DNA of 64,000 nucleotides from Paracoccus chinensis (GTDB lineage Bacteria; Pseudomonadota; Alphaproteobacteria; Rhodobacterales; Rhodobacteraceae), in assembly GCF_900102885.1 (NCBI RefSeq), contig NZ_FNGE01000010.1, positions 59,155 through 123,154 on the forward strand, given 5' to 3'. The translations under genes and the position numbers were made by a program. Under the pieces are notes generated by a model. The model worked only from the letters and a program-made list of their open reading frames with translations. It made no database searches and was not told the DNA's origin. How positions within the stretch are numbered: the stretch's first letter is position 1; each line of letters opens with the position of its first letter. Positions 53,721-63,684 of this stretch are shown here, piece by piece.

Positions 53721-53742
53721 GCGGGGCTGGGGACGACGACGC

Positions 53743-54725
53743 ATGAGGTACCCCGCAGCCGAGAAGGGCGAGATCATCCGCCTGGTGGAGCAATCCCATC
53801 TCCCCCGTTCGGCGCACCTTGGAGAAGCTCGGGATCCCAAGAGCGACCTTCCATAGGTGGTACGACCTCTCTGCCAGACGGGCGGACCCGAGGCGCTGGA
53901 TGACCGCCCCTCCGGCCACGCCAGATCTGGAACCGCATCCCGGACGAGGTCCGGGCCAAGGTCATCGCGCTGGCTCTGGAGCAGCCGGAGCTATCCCCTC
54001 GCGAGTTGGCCCTACGCTTCACCGACGAGCAGCGGTACTTCGTTTCCGAGGCGTCGGTGTACCGCCTCCTGAAGGCCCGGGACCTGATCACCAGCCCGGC
54101 CTGCATTGTCGTGAAGGCCGCCGACGAGTTCGCCGACAAGACCGCGACCCCGAACCAGCTCTGGCAGGCGGACTTCGCCTGTCTCAAGGTCACCGGCTGG
54201 GGCTGGTACGACCTGTCCACCGTGCTCGACGGCTTCTCCTGCTTCGTGGTGGCCTGGAAGCTCTGCGCCACCATGCAGGCCAGCGACGTCATGGAGACGC
54301 TGGACCTCGCGCTGTCAGCTTCAGGGCTCGACCAGGTGAAGGTCCGGCACCGCCCGCGGCTGCTGAGCGACAATGGCGCGAGCTGCATTGCGGGCGACCT
54401 CGCGGAGTGGCTCGAGGATCAAGGCATGACCCACATCCGCGGCGCGCCTCGCCATCCTCAAACCCAGGGCAGGATCGAGCGCTGGCACCAGACGCTCAAG
54501 AACCGGATCCTGCTCGGGCACAACTCCCTGCCCGGGGCGCTCGAGGAGCAGGTCGCGGCCTTCGTCGAGCACTGCAACCATGCCCGCCCACACGAGAGCC
54601 TGGGCAATCTCACCCCCGCCGACGTCTGCTTCGGCCGCGGCGAGGCCATCCTGGCCGAACGCGAGCGTATCAAGCGAAAGACCCTGACCCGACGGCGCTT
54701 GCAGCATCACACCGCAACCGCCTGA
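53743..54725 (+). pseudogene. IS3 orfB (DDE transposase), frameshifted
   Basis: The ATG at 53743 starts MRYPAAEKGEIIRLVEQSHL, but an extra C in CCCCC near 53804 and further slips near 53870-53920 break it. The DDE domain is intact from 54006: VKAADEFADKTATPNQLWQA, DFACLKVTGWGWYDLSTVLD, LSDNGASCIAGDLAEWLEDQ and RHPQTQGRIERWHQTLKNRI with the catalytic acids. It ends at 54725, close to the right end. Inactive as written. Confidence 0.78.
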
Positions 54726-54798
54726 CCCCACCCCCAGATGGACCAGACCCTCCGATCCTGAGCTCACCCATCGGTCTCAAATCATCTGACGACGGACA

Positions 54799-55740
54799 GC
54801 CACCACCTCCATGGGCCGGCTGACGCTCAACATCCTGCTCAGCTTCGCCCAGTTCGAGCGCGAGGTCACCGCCGAGCGCATCCGCGACAAGGTCGCGGCC
54901 TCGCGCCGGAAGGGCATCTGGATGGGCGGCGTGCCGCCCTTCGGCTACCGGGTCGAGAACCGCAAGCTGGTGGTTGACGAGGAGACCGCCAGCCATGTGC
55001 GCTGGATCTTCGCCCGCTTCCTCGAGTTGAGCTCCTGCACGGAACTGGCGCGGGAGGTTGATGCGCGTGGGTTGCGGACCCCCCGCGGCAACCGGATCGA
55101 CAAGAAGTACCTCTACCGAATGCTCGGCAATCGCGCCTACATCGGCGAGGCGGTCCACAAAGGGGCAAGCTATCCAAGCGAGCACGAGGCCATCATCGAC
55201 CCGGACACCTGGGACAAGGTCCACGCGATCCTCAAGGAAAGCCCGCGCACGCGTGCCGCCCGCACGCGGGCCGACACCCCTGCCCTCCTCAAGGGGCTGC
55301 TCTACGGTCCCGACGGTGCCGCCTTCTCGCCCACCCACACCCGCAAGAGCGATCGGCTCTACCGGTACTACGTCAACCAGACGATCCTGAAGCATGGCGC
55401 CGGCGCCTGCCCTATTGCCCGGGTGCCTGCGGGCGAGATCGAGGCGGCCGTGCTGGGCCAGCTGCACGCGGTGTTCCGCCAGCCCGAGATCATCTCCGGG
55501 ACGTGGCAGGCTGCACGAGAGCAGGCTAACGGGATCACCGAAGATGATGCGCGCGTGGCCCTCCAGCAACTCGATCCGCTCTGGGACGAGCTCTTCCCGG
55601 CCGAGCAGGTGCGGATCGTCTCCCTGCTCGTCGAGCGCGTGGACATCGGCACCGAGGGGCTGACGGTTCGGCTCCGGGTCGACGGGCTCGTGGGGCTGAC
55701 GCGGGAGATGCAGGCCGGTGAGCTGGAGCGGGTGGCATGA
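54799..55740 (+). pseudogene. Large serine recombinase lacking its catalytic N-terminus
   Basis: The protein (from TTSMGRLTLNILLSFAQFER onward) has the end of the resolvase core, the Recombinase domain (GVPPFGYRVENRKLVVDEET, NRAYIGEAVHKGASYPSEHE), and the zinc-ribbon region, though the cysteine pairs are not fully clear (KGLLYGPDGAAFSPTHTRKS). Homology starts exactly where the IS3 element ends, so about 130 N-terminal residues with the active Ser are lost. The first ATG is 54811. Such recombinases integrate islands or phages; a small HTH gene follows, as is common. Confidence 0.8.
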
Positions 55741-55894
55741 CGTGCCCTAGATCTGTGTCCATGGCCCCGGCCCTTGTTGAGCTCCTGACGGGGCGCATGG
55801 AGCTCGCTGCCCAGCGACTGAAAAGCTAGCGCCGGTTAATCGGATTTTCAGGCGGTCGACACGGTTTGCGGGCTGGCAAGCCGGAGAATGCCGC

Positions 55895-56286
55895 ATGAGA
55901 CACGCAGCGCCCCTGCCCGACGCCCTGATCCTTCAGGTCCCCTTCCGCATCATCAAGCGTAGCGGGCGCAAGGAGATGGTGCTGCCTGCGGGTGCACCGC
56001 AGCAGCGCCGGACGGACAGCACGCTGGTCCGGGCGCTGGGCCGAGCCCTCCGGTGGAAGCGGATGCTGGACACGGGGGCGTGCCTGACCATTGCCGAATT
56101 GGCCGAGCACGAGGGCATCGCCGTGTCCTACATCAGCCGGATGATGCAGCTGACCCTGCTCGCGCCCGACATCGTGGAGGCCATCCTGGATGGCCGGCAA
56201 GGGCCGGAGGTGACGCTGGTCCGAATATCGGAGCCGCTTCCGGTCGAGGGGAGAAGCAGCGCAGCCGGCTGGTACAACAGACGTAA
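55895..56286 (+). pseudogene. Recombinase-associated small HTH protein, frameshifted near its end
   Basis: A conserved partner of large serine recombinases in alphaproteobacteria. It reads KRSGRKEMVLPAGAPQQRRT, RALGRALRWKRMLDTGACLT, IAELAEHEGIAVSYISRMMQ and LTLLAPDIVEAILDGRQGPE with a helix-turn-helix near residue 75. After EPLPVE a TG seems to be lost near 56248; in the next frame EKQRSRLVQQT and a stop at 56286 give the normal end. ATG 55895 follows GGAG. Confidence 0.62.
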
Positions 56287-56688
56287 TCCACCTACTGCCG
56301 ACGGTCGTTCTGGACGTCGCCTCGCATCAGAGCTTCTCCGGAGCGGCCCGCCGTATCCCCTGAAGCAGTCAGGTAGACAACGTCTGGTATAAGCAGACGC
56401 TTCGGTCATACCTAGCGATCCACTCTGCCGTCGGATCGACGCTCTTGCGGCGACGAACTGCACCAGAAGTAATCAACCCAAGAATCCAAGTTCCTCCACG
56501 TGTTGTCTTTTTTCACTATTCGGTCTAGAGACTTTCACATTCGCTGGTCTTGGACGCTCCACCTGATGCGTCTTGCGCGCTCCTGATCGGATAGGAGCTT
56601 TGCGTAGTGCCGCTTTTCGGCGCGGGGCCTTCATTCATGCGTCGGTCCTCCGGGCCGGCATGTCATCAGGGCCTGAAGACGGAGTCAC
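56287..56688. other. 402-bp stretch: upstream region of proV, no gene
   Basis: No supported frame. It must hold the proVWX promoter; osmotic control is expected of the family but no clear hexamers stand out in this GC-rich text. Confidence 0.4.
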
Positions 56689-57927
56689 ATGCAGGATGCA
56701 AAGCTGGCGGTAAGCCATGCCTTCAAGATTTTCGGAAACGATGCCCCTGCCGTGCTGAAGCTGCTGCGGCAGGGGAAAAGCAAGCAGGAGATCCTCGCCC
56801 AGACCGGCGCGACGGTGGGCGTTCAGGACGCCTCCTTCGAGGTACGCGAGGGTGAGATCTTCGTCGTCATGGGTCTGTCCGGCTCGGGAAAGTCCACCTT
56901 GGTGCGGATGCTCAACGGGCTGATCCCACCCACCGCCGGGCAGATCCTCATCGGCGGAGAGGATATCGCCCAAGCCTCCCCCGCCGCGCTGCGCCGCATC
57001 CGGCGCGACAAGATCTCGATGATCTTCCAGCATTTCGCCCTGTTCCCGCACTGGACGCTGGCCGAGAACGTGGCCTACGGGCTCAAGATCAACGGGGTTC
57101 CCCGCGAAAGCCGCCACAAGCGCGCGCTCGAGGTGCTAGAACAGGTCGGGCTCGCGCCTTGGGCCGACAGCCTGCCGTCCGATCTGTCGGGCGGAATGCA
57201 GCAGCGCGTCGGCCTTGCGCGCGGGCTCGCCGCCGGGTCCGACATCCTGCTGATGGACGAGCCCTTCGGCGCGCTCGACCCGCTGATCCGGCGCGAGATG
57301 CAGATGGAACTGTTGAACCTTCAGCAGACGCTGAAGAAGACCATCGTCTTCATCACCCATGACCTGAACGAGGCGCTGCTGCTGGGCAACCGCATCGCCA
57401 TCATGAAGGACGGCTGCATCGTCCAGATCGGCACCGCGCAGGAGATCGTGACCGCGCCCGCCGACGACTATGTCGCGGCCTTCGTGGCCGATATCGACCG
57501 CGGCCGCGTCTTCACCGCCGATGACGTATCGAGCCAGCCCACGACGATCCAGCTGCGCCAGACCAGCGTCCGCGACGCCCTGCGCATGATGGAGCAGGGC
57601 GGAGCCCATGCCCTTTACGTCATGGATGGAGAGCGGGTGGCCGGCGTCGTGACCTATCAGCAGCTCGCCGCGTCGGAGATGGACCCGAGCCCCACCACCA
57701 CGCTGCAAGATGCGCTGATCACCGATTTCCCCACCGTGGATGCCTCGACCAGCCTCAGCGAACTTTACGGTGCCGCGGGTTCCGGCCTGCCCATCGCCGT
57801 CACCGACGAGCGCGAGCGTCTCGTGGCCGTGGTCGAGCCCTCGGACGTGCTGGCGCATCTGTCGGGCGACGCCGTCGCTGCCGAAGCTCTCGCGAACAAG
57901 GAGCAAGCCAATGCTCAGCCCCGCTGA
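56689..57927 (+). CDS. proV: Glycine betaine/proline ABC transporter ATP-binding protein ProV
   Basis: A 412-aa cytoplasmic ATPase of the betaine importer. It shows the OpuAA/ProV start FKIFGND and the KSKQEILAQTGATVGVQDAS insert, Walker A VVMGLSGSGKSTLVRMLNGL, Q-loop SMIFQHFALFPHWTL, signature LSGGMQQRVGLARGLAA, Walker B DILLMDEPFGALDPLI and a C-terminal CBS pair (from TTIQLRQTSVRDALRMMEQG), which in relatives senses ionic strength. ATG 56689 has GGAG upstream. proW begins inside its last 17 bp. Confidence 0.92.
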   Translation: MQDAKLAVSHAFKIFGNDAPAVLKLLRQGKSKQEILAQTGATVGVQDASFEVREGEIFVVMGLSGSGKSTLVRMLNGLIPPTAGQILIGGEDIAQASPAALRRIRRDKISMIFQHFALFPHWTLAENVAYGLKINGVPRESRHKRALEVLEQVGLAPWADSLPSDLSGGMQQRVGLARGLAAGSDILLMDEPFGALDPLIRREMQMELLNLQQTLKKTIVFITHDLNEALLLGNRIAIMKDGCIVQIGTAQEIVTAPADDYVAAFVADIDRGRVFTADDVSSQPTTIQLRQTSVRDALRMMEQGGAHALYVMDGERVAGVVTYQQLAASEMDPSPTTTLQDALITDFPTVDASTSLSELYGAAGSGLPIAVTDERERLVAVVEPSDVLAHLSGDAVAAEALANKEQANAQPR

Positions 57928-58843
57928 CATCGTGACCCTTCCCTTCGACGACTGGGTGAACGCCTTCGTCCGGGGCTGGCTGGTGCCGAATTTCCGGCCC
58001 TTCTTCCGCGCAGCGCAGGTGCCGATCACCTCGGTGCTGGGGTGGCTCGAGGCCGCCTTCCTGGCGGTGCCGATGCTGGTGACCACGGCGCTTTTCGCGC
58101 TGGCGGCATGGAAGACCGCCGGGCGCGGAATGGCGATCTTCACGATCCTCGGCTTTGCCTTCGTGGACATGATCGGCCTTTGGGACGACACCATGACGAC
58201 GCTGGCGATGATCCTGACGGCGGTCTTCTTCTGCGCCGTGATCGGGATTCCGGCCGGCATCCTCGCCGCGCGCTCAAACCTCGCATGGCGGATCATGCGG
58301 CCCGTGCTGGACGTGATGCAGACGATCCCTTCCTTTGTCTACCTCGTGCCGATCGTGATGCTGTTCGGGGTCGGGATGACGCCCGGCATCATCGCCACCA
58401 TCGTCTTCGCCCTGCCTCCGATCGTGCGGCTGACCAACCTCGGCATCCGCAATGTCCGCGCCGACCTGATCGAGGCCGCCGAGGCCTTCGGGTCCACCGG
58501 CTGGCAGATGCTGTGGGACCTGCAGCTGCCGCTGGCGATGCGGACGATCATGGCGGGCCTGAACCAGACGCTGATGATGGCGCTGTCCATGGTCGTCATC
58601 GCCGCCCTGATCGGCGGCGGCGGCCTGGGCCTCGTCGTCAACACCGGCCTCGGCCGCATGGACGTGGGCGGCGCGACCGCCGGCGGCGTCGGCATCGTGG
58701 TGCTTGCCATCGTGCTGGACCGCATCACGCAAGGCCTGGCCGAGCGTTCGGGCGTCCGCGGCGCCTCGCTGCGCCAGACGCTGGCGGGCTTCTTCCGCCC
58801 GCGGGCCACAGCGCCCGCGCTGGAAGCCGAGAAGGCAGGCTGA
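57911..58843 (+). CDS. proW: Glycine betaine/proline ABC transporter permease ProW
   Basis: A 310-aa inner-membrane subunit. It has the ProW/OpuAB pattern (PFDDWVNAFVRGWLVPNFRP, MQTIPSFVYLVPIVMLFGVG, ALPPIVRLTNLGIRNVRADL) and the permease-ATPase contact EAAEAFGSTGWQMLWDLQLP. ATG 57911 overlaps the proV stop by 17 bp, implying coupling. About six to seven membrane segments are predicted. The tail is basic and alanine-rich. It is followed by proX after 75 bp. Confidence 0.92.
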   Translation: MLSPADIVTLPFDDWVNAFVRGWLVPNFRPFFRAAQVPITSVLGWLEAAFLAVPMLVTTALFALAAWKTAGRGMAIFTILGFAFVDMIGLWDDTMTTLAMILTAVFFCAVIGIPAGILAARSNLAWRIMRPVLDVMQTIPSFVYLVPIVMLFGVGMTPGIIATIVFALPPIVRLTNLGIRNVRADLIEAAEAFGSTGWQMLWDLQLPLAMRTIMAGLNQTLMMALSMVVIAALIGGGGLGLVVNTGLGRMDVGGATAGGVGIVVLAIVLDRITQGLAERSGVRGASLRQTLAGFFRPRATAPALEAEKAG

Positions 58844-58917
58844 GCCTGCCCCTTCGCATGGCGGGCCGTCCCCGGCCCGTCCATCTGCAAATCGAAAGAA
58901 GAGAAAAGGAGACCCGT

Positions 58918-59940
58918 ATGCTGTCCCGGCTCAAGTCCCCCCTGATCGCAACCGCCGCGCTGGCGCTGATCGCGGCCATGCCCGCGCAGGCGCAGGAGCG
59001 CCCCGGCGAGGGCCAGTCGATCACCATGGCCCGCCCCAGCTGGGACACCGGCTGGTTCCAGACCGAGGTCTTCAGCCAGCTTCTGCGCGAACTCGGCTAT
59101 GACGTGTCCGAGCCGATGACGCTGGACAACCCTGCCTTTTACCAATCGGTCGGCTATGGGGACGTGACCATGTGGGTGGACGGCTATTTCCCTGGCCATT
59201 CGACCTACAGCAACTTCTATGAACAGGGCGCCGAGGTCGTGGGCATGGTCGCGCCGCGCGGTTCAATCGAGGGCTACCTCGTGGACAAGCCGACGGCCGA
59301 GCGGCTGGGGATCACCTCGGTCGAGGATTTCAAGCGCGACGAGGTCAAGGAAGCCTTCGACCGTGACGGCGACGGGCGCGCGGACCTGGTCGCCTGCCCG
59401 CCCGGCTGGGCCTGCGAGATGGTGCTGGAGCATCACCTCGATGCGTATGACCTGCGCGACCACGTGAACCCGATCAAGGCGGGCTATGCCGCCGCCATGG
59501 CCGACGCGGTCGCCGCCCATGGCGCGGGCGAGCCGGTGTTCTTCTACACCTGGACGCCCAACTGGACGGTGAATGAGCTTGTACCCGGCGAGGATGTGGT
59601 CTGGATCGAGGTGCCCGAGGTGGACCTGCCCGAGAACCTGATGCACCTGGCCGACACCGCCACGAGCAGCGGCATCGAGGGCTGCGTGAACGACCCCTGC
59701 AGGCTGGGCTTTCCATCGAACGACATCGTCTCGGTTGTGAACAGCGCCTTTCTGGAAGAGAACCCGGCCATCCGTGCCTTTCTGGAAGCCGCCGAGGTTC
59801 CGGCCGCCGAGATGTCGGCCCAGAACGCGAAGATGAACGCCGGCGACACCGACATCGCGGCTCATGCGGCTGCCTGGATCGCCGACAACCGCGCGACCGT
59901 GGACGGCTGGCTGAAACAGGCGCGCGCAGCAGCCCGTTAA
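58918..59940 (+). CDS. proX: Periplasmic glycine betaine-binding protein ProX
   Basis: A 340-aa receptor with signal peptide LIATAALALIAAMPAQAQ, cleaved after AQA. The mature protein shows QSITMARPSWDTGWFQTEVF, Trp-rich aromatic box segments typical for quaternary amine binding (GDVTMWVDGYFPGHSTYSNF, CPPGWACEMVLEHHL, FFYTWTPNWTVNELVPGED) and FPSNDIVSVVNSAFLEENPA. ATG 58918 has AAGGAG upstream. It completes an uninterrupted ABC importer for glycine betaine or proline betaine and ends before a hairpin. Confidence 0.92.
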   Translation: MLSRLKSPLIATAALALIAAMPAQAQERPGEGQSITMARPSWDTGWFQTEVFSQLLRELGYDVSEPMTLDNPAFYQSVGYGDVTMWVDGYFPGHSTYSNFYEQGAEVVGMVAPRGSIEGYLVDKPTAERLGITSVEDFKRDEVKEAFDRDGDGRADLVACPPGWACEMVLEHHLDAYDLRDHVNPIKAGYAAAMADAVAAHGAGEPVFFYTWTPNWTVNELVPGEDVVWIEVPEVDLPENLMHLADTATSSGIEGCVNDPCRLGFPSNDIVSVVNSAFLEENPAIRAFLEAAEVPAAEMSAQNAKMNAGDTDIAAHAAAWIADNRATVDGWLKQARAAAR

Positions 59941-59960
59941 GGCTTCAATCCAAGGTGCTC

Positions 59961-59991
59961 AGATCGGGCGCGAAATGCCGACGCCCGATCT
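59961..59991 (+). terminator. Hairpin after proX, probable intrinsic terminator
   Basis: AGATCGGGCG at 59961-59970 pairs perfectly with CGCCCGATCT at 59982-59991 (10-bp stem, 11-base loop). It is only 21 bp after the proX stop and is followed by a weakly T-rich CATTTG. The T tract is short, so termination may be partial. Confidence 0.6.
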
Positions 59992-60339
59992 CATTTGTCG
60001 AGCCTAGCGCCACTCCTTTATCGGTCTGCTTTCTGCACTTAGCCTTGGGCAATTGTCGCCGAGGCTGTTGATCGTGCTGCGGCAATGAACGTCCAAGATG
60101 TCGCATTAGCGACACTATCGGCCGCTTGCGCCGCAGCAGGGGCGAGTAACTGCTTCAAGGCAGCTTCCATTTGGCGCGCGACCAAGCACGAGCGGCAGCG
60201 AGGAAGGAGACGCGTCACGCCGTATCTACACATGACCATCCCTACGGGGTCTCGTCTTAACGACCGCTTTGCGGGACGTAGTGGATATTATCCGGCGCTC
60301 TGGTGATGCGGCAGTGCAGGTCCTGAAGCGACCGTAAGG
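59992..60339. other. 348-bp gap with no recognised gene
   Basis: It lies between the proX terminator and the 3' end of phzF. A 73-codon frame (starting MNVQDVALATLSAACAAAGA) has no family pattern and is not called. Confidence 0.35.
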
Positions 60340-61180
60340 CTAGAACGTCACGCTCCCGCTGATGTTGGTTCTGGTGTCTCCACCGATCCAGATGTCGTTC
60401 CCAATCTGATCCACGTGAACCCGACCGGCCCGGCCAAGCTTCGTTCCCTGGCAGGCAATATAAGAGCGAGGCGCGCGGCCGCTCCCGATCAGCCATTGCG
60501 CGAGGCTGGCATTCAGGCTGCCGGTCACTGGGTTTTCCTTCACACCCGCACCCATGGCAAAGGCCCGAACCTCGAACTGCGCCTCCGTGCCGTCCTGCAC
60601 TGCGTCCCAGGCTCCAACCACGCCAAGCTTGAGATCATTGAGCGCGGCATAGTCGGGATCAAGGGCGAGAACCTCGGCCCTGGAGCCGAGTTGGACCGCG
60701 ACCCAACCAGGACCATTGTCGGCCCACTGCGCATCAAGGATACTTTCGCGCTCGATCCTCAGCCCGTCCGCGATGCGGATCAGCAAGGCCTCGTCCAAAG
60801 GGCCAGAGCGCAGCAGGTCCGGCGCGGCAAATGCCAGCCGTCCGTCATGGCGGCGCACTGGCACGAGGCCCAGCTTGCATTCCTGCACGACCACATCACC
60901 GCGCGGTGCCCCGCCATTGGTCAACCAGGCGTGGCAGGTTCCAAGGGTCGGGTGGCCGGCAAAGGGAAGCTCACCCACCTGTGAAGATGCGGACGCGATA
61001 GTCAGCCTCGGGCGTGGTGGGTTTAAGCAGGAATGTAGTCTCGCTCAGGTTTGTCCATTTTGCGAAATCCGCCATCTTGCGATCGGACAGATCATCGGCG
61101 CCGATCACGACCGCGACCGGGTTTCCCTTGAACGGCTCGGATGAAAACACATCGACTTGTTGGAATTTCAAATCCGGCAT
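60340..61180 (-). pseudogene. PhzF-family isomerase, frameshifted
   Basis: PhzF-like proteins are cytoplasmic isomerases or epimerases with a diaminopimelate-epimerase fold. The N terminus ([45 protein letters not shown]) runs from ATG 61180, with GAGGGG upstream, into a stop. The rest ([51 protein letters not shown]) continues in another frame. One surplus base in the CCC at 60974-60976 explains the break, giving a normal protein of about 280 aa. It stands alone. Confidence 0.8.
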
Positions 61181-61603
61181 CTCGCCCCTCGTTTCAGTTC
61201 AGCGTTCCTGCACAGCAAGGCGGCAGGCAAGTCCAGGGAAGGTGGTGCTGCCCGCGACCGACGACCTGAACCAGCCGACCAGAAGGACAACAGGCACGAG
61301 CCAGAGTATCACCATCCTCGCCCTTAGACCTGCGGATCTATCATGATGCCCTCGATTGGACAGGATTGCTGCCCGCTATCGCCGGCTGACAGGATGTCGT
61401 CCACGATTGGACCACGCTCGATGTCTACAGTGGTATTATCAAGGCGATGGCTGAGTGACGGCTTCGGGCCCCGCATCTGGTCAGCTCGGGCGTCCTACCA
61501 CATTGCGGCTTCATGCCGGCCCTCGCATGCCTCGCAACATCTCCGGGCGCTGACCGGCCCGACTGCAGGGAGGCGCCGCCGTCCGCGGCGCCTCCCTGCC
61601 CCC
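61181..61603. other. 423-bp gap with no recognised gene
   Basis: It lies between phzF and the ampC 3' end. Frames here have no family pattern. It should contain the phzF promoter and the ampC terminator region. Confidence 0.35.
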
Positions 61604-62766
61604 TTATCGATCAGCCTGCTCGAGGACCTGGTTAATCAGTTCCAAAGTTGCTTCGGCTCTGACGGGGTTGGGATGGTTCCGGTTGGTCAGGACCACCACG
61701 CCGATCCGCTCGGACGGGATCATCGCGACATAGGATCCGAAGCCGTTGGTCGCCCCGGTCTTGTTGAGGAAGACCTCGCCGTCGAGGGCTCTCAGGGCAT
61801 GGTGCGCCACCGGCTGCGGCGTCATTGCCATGACGGCCGAGTTGCCTACCGCGAGTTCGGCAGCATCCACCGGCCACGGATGTCCTTCCCAGATCATCGC
61901 CTGGGCATAGTGCGCGGTCTCGAACTCGGACAGGCGGTCCGGGCAAGCGCCGCTGTCATCCCGTCCGCAAGGGCGAGATTGCCGAGGTGAGCGTCGAGGA
62001 AACGGGTCATGTCGGTGACGCTGGACTTGATGCCGTAGGCTTCGGCGTCGAGCAGGCCGGGGTTCACCCGAACCGGAGTGTCATCGGTGCGCGAATATCC
62101 GAAAGCGTAACGTCCCATCTCGGCCTCCGGCACGTCGATGAAAGTGCTGCCGAGACCCAGCGCAGGCAGCAGGTCCTCAGCGAGGGCCGATTCATACGAC
62201 TTCCCGAACTGCGCGCCGGTGATCAGGCCGAGGAGGCCGATGCTGACGTTTGAGTAGGAGCGGACTGACCTGGTGTCTCCCTCGGGTTTCCAGTCTGCCA
62301 GGTAGGTCAACAGGCTCTGGGTGTCGGTGATGTCATCCGGAACCTGCAAGGGCAGGCCGCCGGTGACATGGGCCGTCAGGTCGGAAAGCGGGATCCGGTC
62401 AAAGGCGCTGCCGGCAAGCGCAGGCAGCTCTGCGGAGACGGGATCCTGCAAGGACAACAGGCCCCGCTCCTCGGCTAGGCCGGAGAGCGCCACGTTGAAC
62501 AGCTTGCTGTTCGACCCCAGCTCTAAGAGCGTGTCCCTGTCGACGGGACGCGAGGCCGCCCGGTCGGCCAGACCGTCCGTGAAGAAGAACCGTTCGCCGT
62601 CGAGCGTGAGGCCGATCGCGATGCCTGAGATATCGAATTTCTCGATCACGGGCCGGAAGACCCTTTCGCTGATCTCTTGGAGTTCCTGATCAGTCAGTCC
62701 CTGCGCATAGGCAGGGGCGGTGAGCATCACCGTAGCGAACCCCAGAAGTCGGACGCTGGTCATCAT
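61604..62766 (-). pseudogene. ampC: Class C beta-lactamase (AmpC-like serine hydrolase), frameshifted
   Basis: A periplasmic serine hydrolase with an AmpC signal peptide (TSVRLLGFATVMLTAPAYA). The three class C motifs are present: SxxK as SNSK (Ser85-Lys88) in LLELGSNSKLFNVALS, YSN (Tyr171) in VRSYSNVSIGLLG, and KTG in VFLNKTGATNGFGSYVAMIP. One missing base near 61936 shifts the frame; with it restored, TRLSEFETAHYAQAMIWEGH joins both parts. I chose ATG 62766 of two adjacent ATGs. It is divergent from an AmpR-like gene. Real activity on beta-lactams is inferred. Confidence 0.82.
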
Positions 62767-62872
62767 CAATGCCTTGCGGTTGGCCGGGGCGCGATGGCGC
62801 CGCCTGGGACACATGAGAAAAATTCTGCCCGTTACATCTATGGCGACCTGCAAGCAGCCACAAAGCATCGTT

Positions 62873-62889
62873 TCTTGCTGCTGGATTGA
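62873..62889. promoter_or_regulatory. AmpR-box-like site in the ampC/ampR gap
   Basis: CTTGCTGCTGGATTGA at 62874-62889 resembles the known AmpR operator core (TCTGCTGCTAGATTT) with one extra T and a G for A. It lies about 20 bp before the ampR ATG, within the 142-bp divergent gap, as expected. Confidence 0.45.
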
Positions 62890-62908
62890 GGAAAACTAAT
62901 AAGGCACC

Positions 62909-63684
62909 ATGGATCGCCCCATCATTCCCCTGAGCGCCCTGCGGGCCTTCGAGGCGGCCGCACGCCACCTGACGCTCTCCAAGGCGGCGGTCGAGCTCTG
63001 CGTAACGCAGGCGGCGCTCAGCCACCAGATCCGCAACCTCAAGGACCGTCTTGGTGTCGCACCGTTCCGGCGGGTGCCACGAGAGTTGGTGCTGACCGAG
63101 GAAGGCGCGGCTCTGGCCCCCGTGCTGACCCGATCCTTGGATGCGATCAGCGACACGCTCGACCGTTTCTCGGGCGACCGCTATCATGAGGCACTGCATG
63201 TCGGCGTAGTCGGGACCTTTGCGACAGACTGCTCATTCCGCGGCTGGCGCGCTACGAGGCGGCCTATCTGGGAAGTGGACCTGCGCGTCTTCACCAACAA
63301 CAACCGCGTTAGCATCCCTGGCAAAGGACTGGACCTTGCAATCCGCTTCGGTGACGGCTCCTGGCATGGCCTCGATGCTTGCCGCATCATGGACGCCCCT
63401 CTGACCCCGATGTGCGCACCAACCCTCACCTCCTCGATCATCCATCCCGAGGACCTCGGCACGCAGCGCCTGCTGCGGTCCTATCGGGCCAGCGAATGGG
63501 AGCGATGGTTCACCAGCCTGGGATTGAACTGCCCGCCCCTGCGGGACCCGATGCTCGACAGTCCGTGGCACTGGCCGACATGGCATCGCAAGGTCACGGA
63601 GTTGCCCTGCTTCCCCCCGCACTCTTCACACACTGGACAGCGACAGGCCGCCTTGTTCGCCTGTTCGATCATTTGTCCACTTAA
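62909..63684 (+). pseudogene. ampR: AmpR-like LysR regulator, three base-level slips, C-terminus cut by IS
   Basis: The N terminus IIPLSALRAFEAAARHLTLS, ELCVTQAALSHQIRNLKDRL and the AmpR signature VGVVGTFATD fit AmpR closely. A lost G at 63230 and a gained G at 63270-63272 move the frame and restore it; with both repaired the segment reads WLIPRLARYEAAYLEVDLRV. A lost T near 63561 shifts it again, and SVALADMASQGHGVALLPPA then continues to DHLST at 63684, where the IS481-type element begins. So about 30 residues are missing. AmpR controls ampC in response to wall fragments. Confidence 0.78.

Larger units (their letters stand above)
53279..54798 (+). mobile_element. IS3-family insertion sequence with recognisable ends
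   Basis: The left end TGTCCCGGATCAGCG (53279-) and the inverse of the right end, TGTCCGTCGTCAGAT (ending at 54798), match at TGTCC, TCAG and a shared TGAGAC further in, giving TG...CA termini and a 1520-bp element. The flanks (ATCAC on the left, GCCAC on the right) show no matching target duplication. It separates a qor fragment from the serine recombinase, so the two sides were probably joined by an IS-mediated deletion. Confidence 0.78.
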
